A stretch of DNA of 5,692 nucleotides from an uncultured Cloacibacillus sp. (lineage in GTDB: Bacteria; Synergistota; Synergistia; Synergistales; Synergistaceae), in the NCBI GenBank assembly GCA_934511335.1, contig CAKSWL010000157.1:1-5692 (forward strand). The letters are read 5' to 3'. The stretch's first letter is position 1, and each line of letters opens with the position of its first letter. Under the pieces are notes generated by a model, which saw nothing but the letters and a program-made list of their open reading frames with translations, was not told where the DNA came from and did not search any database. The position numbers and the translations under genes were made by a program. Shown here one piece after another: positions 1 through 2,791 of this stretch.

Positions 1-27
1 GAAGGCTATGGCGCGTTCCCAGCTCAT
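1..27 (-). CDS. Start of a further gene, nine codons, possibly endolysin
   Basis: An ATG at 27-25 overlaps the TGA of the 135-residue gene in an ATGA arrangement, the usual mark of translational coupling. The frame stays open to the left edge and reads MSWERAIAF. This short start, together with its position after XhlA-like and holin-region genes, resembles the N-terminus of phage lysozyme-like endolysins (for example glycoside hydrolase family 108 proteins, which often begin with a W/F-x-R/K-A stretch before a catalytic EGGY motif). No catalytic residue is inside the window, so the function is a guess from context. Confidence 0.45.
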
Positions 28-431
28 TTTAGTCCGTACTGCTTGTATAGCGCTTCTATGCGCTCGTTTACGCCCTTTACCTCGCCTACGGCTTCGGCTG
101 CGGCGGATGCCGGCACATCTATCACCTCGGCTATCTTACGTATCTGTTCGGGCATGAGTTTCGCTGCGTCCCATTTATGTCCGACGAGCAAATTCAGCTT
201 ATCGCAGGTCATATCGACCAGCAGCCCGAAGGCCGGACCGTCGAAGGGCTCCAGATACCACGGCAGACGCACCATATCGTCGAGGCGCTTCACCACATAG
301 GCGCGTTTTTCCGCCCCTGTGCCGCCGGGGATAGCCCCCTCCGCCTCAATTACCAGCTGTAGGGCCCATACCTTCAGCGAGGCTATAGCGTTCGCAGCGA
401 ACCTTGCAAGCAATCCTTTGATTTTATTCAT
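24..431 (-). CDS. Uncharacterised lysis-region protein, 135 residues
   Basis: The start is well fixed: an AAGGAG (440-445) lies eight bases before the ATG at 431, only 15 bases after the XhlA-like stop. The protein is basic at the N-terminus (MNKIKGLLARF), then has an amphipathic or weakly hydrophobic helix (about 12-30, ANAIASLKVWALQLVIEAE). A GGTGAEKRAYVVKRLDD motif (about 36-52) and an LPWYLEPFDGPAFGLLVDM stretch follow. The C-terminus is helical and charged (VNERIEALYKQYGLK). The GTGAEKRAYVV element after a helix recalls LLH-type phage holins, but the first helix is poor as a membrane segment, so this is weak. Its position between XhlA-like and a probable endolysin gene supports a part in lysis. 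Function unknown; coding status is firm. Confidence 0.6.
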   Translation of the reverse strand: MNKIKGLLARFAANAIASLKVWALQLVIEAEGAIPGGTGAEKRAYVVKRLDDMVRLPWYLEPFDGPAFGLLVDMTCDKLNLLVGHKWDAAKLMPEQIRKIAEVIDVPASAAAEAVGEVKGVNERIEALYKQYGLK

Positions 432-446
432 TTTTAGATCTCCTTT

Positions 447-653
447 TTAAAGTAGTTTCGGGAGGATTATCCCCGTGATGAGCCCGCCGACGAAGAGGGC
501 TCCGCCTGTGACGACGTCCAGCCGCGCCTGAGTTTTCTCGATCTCTGAGAGGCGGGTGAACAACTCCTTGTGCGAGGCGGTATTTTTTTCCTCAAACTTT
601 TCCAGCTGCGCCGCCAGCTGTTCAAGAGATACTTCAATCGTTTCATCGTTCAT
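447..653 (-). CDS. XhlA-like (haemolysin XhlA family-like) coiled-coil membrane protein, 68 residues
   Basis: The ATG at 653 is preceded by a strong GGGGGA site at 660-665. Residues about 1-45 are charged and coiled-coil (LEQLAAQLEKFEEKN, ELFTRLSEIEKTQARLD). Residues about 46-65 are one hydrophobic segment (VVTGGALFVGGLITGIILP), and the protein ends KLL. Length and architecture match the XhlA family, small phage proteins with an N-terminal coiled coil and C-terminal membrane anchor. In Bacillus prophage PBSX, XhlA works with the holin XhlB and the endolysin XlyA in host lysis. No separate XhlB-like protein with several spans is visible here, so the partner may be the 29-residue peptide or a product outside the window. 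The family call rests on architecture rather than specific residues. Confidence 0.65.
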   Translation of the reverse strand: MNDETIEVSLEQLAAQLEKFEEKNTASHKELFTRLSEIEKTQARLDVVTGGALFVGGLITGIILPKLL

Positions 654-665
654 TTGGATTCCCCC

Positions 666-755
666 TTACATCAGCTGGAACAACGCCCAGCCCCAGAAAA
701 GACAAAGGCCGGCTACCACGCCGGCCCAGACGATGATAAGCTTGACGTCTACCAT
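666..755 (-). CDS. Small single-span membrane peptide, 29 residues, possible lysis component
   Basis: A short frame runs from ATG (755-753) to TAA (668-666). It starts four bases after the stop of the chaperone-like gene and ends 12 bases before the start of the XhlA-like gene, filling an otherwise empty gap. The product begins MVDVKLIIVW and continues AGVVAGLCLFWGWALF before QLM. That is one hydrophobic helix of about 20 residues with three Trp, a short polar N-terminus and almost no C-terminal tail. The ribosome site is weak (GGCGGAA in the upstream gene's last codons), so translational coupling is likely. Its position next to lysis genes suggests a holin-, antiholin- or spanin-like accessory role, but no family is recognised. 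The tight fit between stops and starts is the main argument that it is real. Confidence 0.55.
   Translation of the reverse strand: MVDVKLIIVWAGVVAGLCLFWGWALFQLM
695..726 (-). terminator. Terminator-like hairpin inside the 29-residue peptide gene
   Basis: On the minus strand a perfect 7-bp GC-only inverted repeat, GGCCGGC (726-720) and GCCGGCC (713-707), is separated by six bases. It is followed by TTTGTCTTTTCT (706-695, nine T of twelve). This is the shape of an intrinsic terminator for transcription in the gene direction, although the T-run is interrupted. It may partly reflect the repeated Ala-Gly codons (AGVVAG). If active, it would lower expression of the lysis genes relative to the tail genes. 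Confidence 0.35.
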
Positions 756-759
756 ACCG

Positions 760-1362
760 CTATTCCGCCGGCGGCGCGTATGTCCAGGCAATCGCCGCCA
801 CCGCCTCCGCCGTCGCGGCGGCTTTGATCAGATCGTCAAGCCGCTGCTGTTCGCCGATTACGGCCGCAGAAAGCGCGCCGTAGCTTGCAACGTTCGTTAG
901 TATCTTTGTGGCCAGTATGCCAGTTTCCAACCCGCGCACCTGCGCGATAGCCGCCACAAACTGCGCCGCCTCTGTTTCACCGTCACCAGCCGAAATGTCC
1001 TTCGCGCCCTGTTCCTGCTTTGACCAGCTTTCGATCTCCGCCACTGTAAAATTGGCTTTGACCCGTGCCAAGATCGCGTCTCCCGCGCCCCAGATCTCGG
1101 CACGCTTGGCGGCTTTCAGTTCGTCGAGCGTCGGAGTCAGGTCGTTTTCCACGACCGCGCCGTCTACAATACGGTACTGATATTTGCCGTCGTCCGTCAT
1201 CAGCGGCTTGTCGAAGTAGTTGCTCTGCGCGTGGTGGTACTTGTCGCCCTCGCCTTCATCTATCTGCGTCCAGCCGGCCGGCACGGGGTCGGGCAGGAAG
1301 GCTTCGGAATTCACGGAGATGATGTAGCCGTCATTGCCTGTTTTCACATATACCTTGTACAT
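760..1362 (-). CDS. Tail fibre assembly / chaperone-like protein, 200 residues
   Basis: The ATG at 1362 has a strong AAGGGGGA Shine-Dalgarno (1368-1375) overlapping the upstream stop codon. Residues about 1-65 (MYKVYVKTGNDGYIISVNS, GWTQIDEGEGDKYHHAQSNYFDKPL, GKYQYRI; quoted in parts) resemble the small N-terminal domain of proteins encoded just after tail fibres. Residues about 82-192 are helical and follow a pattern I associate with DUF4376-like tail proteins: AKRAEI, FTVAEIESWSKQE, VAAIAQVRGLE, an ILTNVASYGALSAAVIGEQQRL stretch in two parts, and IKAAATAEAVAAI. Such proteins are often called tail fibre assembly proteins by position. Placement directly after the receptor-binding gene supports a chaperone or fibre-cap role. 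The C-terminus ends TYAPPAE, and the downstream peptide starts four bases later. Confidence 0.62.
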   Translation of the reverse strand: MYKVYVKTGNDGYIISVNSEAFLPDPVPAGWTQIDEGEGDKYHHAQSNYFDKPLMTDDGKYQYRIVDGAVVENDLTPTLDELKAAKRAEIWGAGDAILARVKANFTVAEIESWSKQEQGAKDISAGDGETEAAQFVAAIAQVRGLETGILATKILTNVASYGALSAAVIGEQQRLDDLIKAAATAEAVAAIAWTYAPPAE

Positions 1363-1373
1363 TTTTATCCCCC

Positions 1374-2267
1374 TTATAGTTCCGCGTTCAGGAACGTCGC
1401 GCGCTCGGCGTAGAGCAGGCAGTCGGTTTGCCCGTGCGACGGCGCGGAAACGCGCAGGAATACGTCTGGGTCGCGGCGCAGCACCTCTATGCCGCCTATC
1501 GATACAGCAGGAATACCCAGCGAAATGCTCCTAATCGACATTGCCGATACGTCTTCCACCGTCGGCAGCACGCGCATCCGCTGCGGCGTCGGGATATGGA
1601 ACTGTAAAACGTCAGCCGTATAACTCTCTAGCCGGAAGCGCTGCGCGGCGGATATGGGAACGAGATAGCGCTGGCATATTATCTCCTGTTCGCCATAGTC
1701 GGCAACGTCGGTATCTTTCAGCGTGCCCACGCCGCCGATTTCAAGCTTCACGGAGGCGAGAGTCAGCGACACGTCGGCGTCGCTGCTGTTGCCGATGTGG
1801 AATTTCAGGTCGCCGCCGATGTCGGACGCCGAGGCTAATGTGACAGAGAATTTCTTTATGCCGGTGAAACCTGCGTCGATTATGCCTCCGCTGGAGCCGC
1901 CGGAGCCCTGTATGAAATAGCTTGAAAACTTGCCGGTGCAGGCCAGAATATTCAAGGAAACAGTCACCTGTTTGCCCGCCAGCCGCGCTGGGTTTTCTAT
2001 CGTCTGCCTGAAATTGCGGTATGGTCCGCCCTGTCCGGTGAGCTTTATGCCGCCGCTCACAAGTTCCACCTTCATATTGGCTCCCGCGCGCCAGCGGTCT
2101 ATCGTCGGTATTTCGCCCGAAGTGCTCAAGTACGTCGTCTGCCCGCGCTGGTTGACGGGATTGGTGAAGTCCCAGTTGTGCAGCAGGTTGGGGTTGCGGG
2201 AGAGGTCGTACTCGCCCAGGACGTTCAGCCCCGAAGCGGTGCGCTTCACTATTTGCAGTTTGTCCAT
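1374..2267 (-). CDS. Tail fibre / receptor-binding protein with carbohydrate-binding-like domain, 297 residues
   Basis: The ATG at 2267 is one base after the stop of the preceding gene, with an AAAGGTGA Shine-Dalgarno (2277-2284) inside that gene's 3' end. Residues about 23-60 (SRNPNLLHNWDF, NPVNQRGQTTY, PTIDRWR) are the typical opening of a jelly-roll, carbohydrate-binding-like domain found in many phage tail proteins. The domain continues through FRQTIENPARLAGKQVTVSL to about residue 180. After EQEIICQRYL (about 193-202) comes a second beta region with PTPQRMRVLPTV (226-237), also common in such proteins. A Gly/Ser-rich loop lies at 121-129. The product probably binds a host surface glycan at the fibre end. 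Sugar specificity cannot be read from the sequence. Family recognition is from motif memory. Confidence 0.72.
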   Translation of the reverse strand: MDKLQIVKRTASGLNVLGEYDLSRNPNLLHNWDFTNPVNQRGQTTYLSTSGEIPTIDRWRAGANMKVELVSGGIKLTGQGGPYRNFRQTIENPARLAGKQVTVSLNILACTGKFSSYFIQGSGGSSGGIIDAGFTGIKKFSVTLASASDIGGDLKFHIGNSSDADVSLTLASVKLEIGGVGTLKDTDVADYGEQEIICQRYLVPISAAQRFRLESYTADVLQFHIPTPQRMRVLPTVEDVSAMSIRSISLGIPAVSIGGIEVLRRDPDVFLRVSAPSHGQTDCLLYAERATFLNAEL

Positions 2268-2268
2268 A

Positions 2269-2760
2269 TTACGCGCTCACCTTTCTTATGATTATGTCTC
2301 CGACGGTCGTGGCGCCGATTATCGCGCTGTCGGACTCGCCGGAGAGCGCCGGATAGCACTGCTGAGTCCAGCCAGGCGCCAGCTTGCCGTTGCCGCCCGC
2401 CTGCGGTATGCCCGCAGGAACGGGCGAGTCCGACAGACTGGACGTCATCTGCCGCACCTCGTCCAGCAGATGCGCCGCTTGCGCCGCAAGGCGCGGCGTC
2501 GTCTGGTTGCCCGCCATGTTCATGATGACGTAGGCCTTCGCTGCGGCGGTCGTGCCCTGATATGCCTGTCTTAGCGTGAGCTTCGTATCGCTCTGGACGC
2601 TTTCGACCTCATACAGCGGCCCAGTCGGCAAAAGGTTGCCGTCGACCAGCGAAAAGACGTCCCCTGCATAAACGCCGGAGGTGTTGAACGTCGTTTCTAC
2701 GCCGGTGACGGTTTTTGAGCCCTTAGTAACACTGACAGTACCATCTCTTCTGCTTGCCAT
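2269..2760 (-). CDS. Tail fibre-like structural protein, 163 residues
   Basis: The ATG at 2760 follows an AAGGAG. Residues about 6-80 form a beta-rich domain (GTVSVTKGSKTVTG, YAGDVFSLVDG, YEVESVQSDTKLTL, AYVIMN) of a kind common at the start of phage tail fibre and baseplate-associated proteins, where it probably mediates attachment to the tail. Residues about 85-110 are helical (LAAQAAHLLDEVRQM). The last part, about 115-163, contains a linker (AGIPQAGGNGKLAPGW) often seen in tail fibres. There is no signal peptide or membrane segment. The gene lies between the tail-tip gene and a receptor-binding protein and is coupled to the latter (one base between stop and start), so the two products may form one side fibre. 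The exact role is inferred. Confidence 0.65.
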   Translation of the reverse strand: MASRRDGTVSVTKGSKTVTGVETTFNTSGVYAGDVFSLVDGNLLPTGPLYEVESVQSDTKLTLRQAYQGTTAAAKAYVIMNMAGNQTTPRLAAQAAHLLDEVRQMTSSLSDSPVPAGIPQAGGNGKLAPGWTQQCYPALSGESDSAIIGATTVGDIIIRKVSA

Positions 2761-2771
2761 TTTTTACATCA

Positions 2772-2777
2772 CTCCTT
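2772..2777 (-). promoter_or_regulatory. Shine-Dalgarno for the 163-residue tail protein, with a start-stop ATG-TAA between
   Basis: The minus strand reads AAGGAG here, 11 bases before the ATG at 2760. Between them lies an ATG directly followed by TAA (2769-2764), in frame with nothing. It is only two bases from the AAGGAG, which is too close for efficient use, so the ATG at 2760 is kept as the start. This is also the longest intergenic gap in the window (31 bases), and no promoter is evident in it. Confidence 0.6.
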
Positions 2778-2791
2778 TTTTATTGTTCCGT

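Noticed and set aside
2478..2490. Inverted repeat CTTGCG / CGCAAG
   Set aside because: The loop is only one base, the stem does not extend, there is no T-run, and it lies within codons for an Ala-rich helix.
1374..2760. Target of a diversity-generating retroelement
   Set aside because: No reverse transcriptase, template repeat or adenine-biased variable 3' end is visible, and the C-termini do not look like the usual lectin-type variable regions.
2764..2769. ATG-TAA start-stop element as a regulatory upstream frame
   Set aside because: It is two bases from the Shine-Dalgarno, too close for good initiation, and may arise by chance in an A-rich leader.
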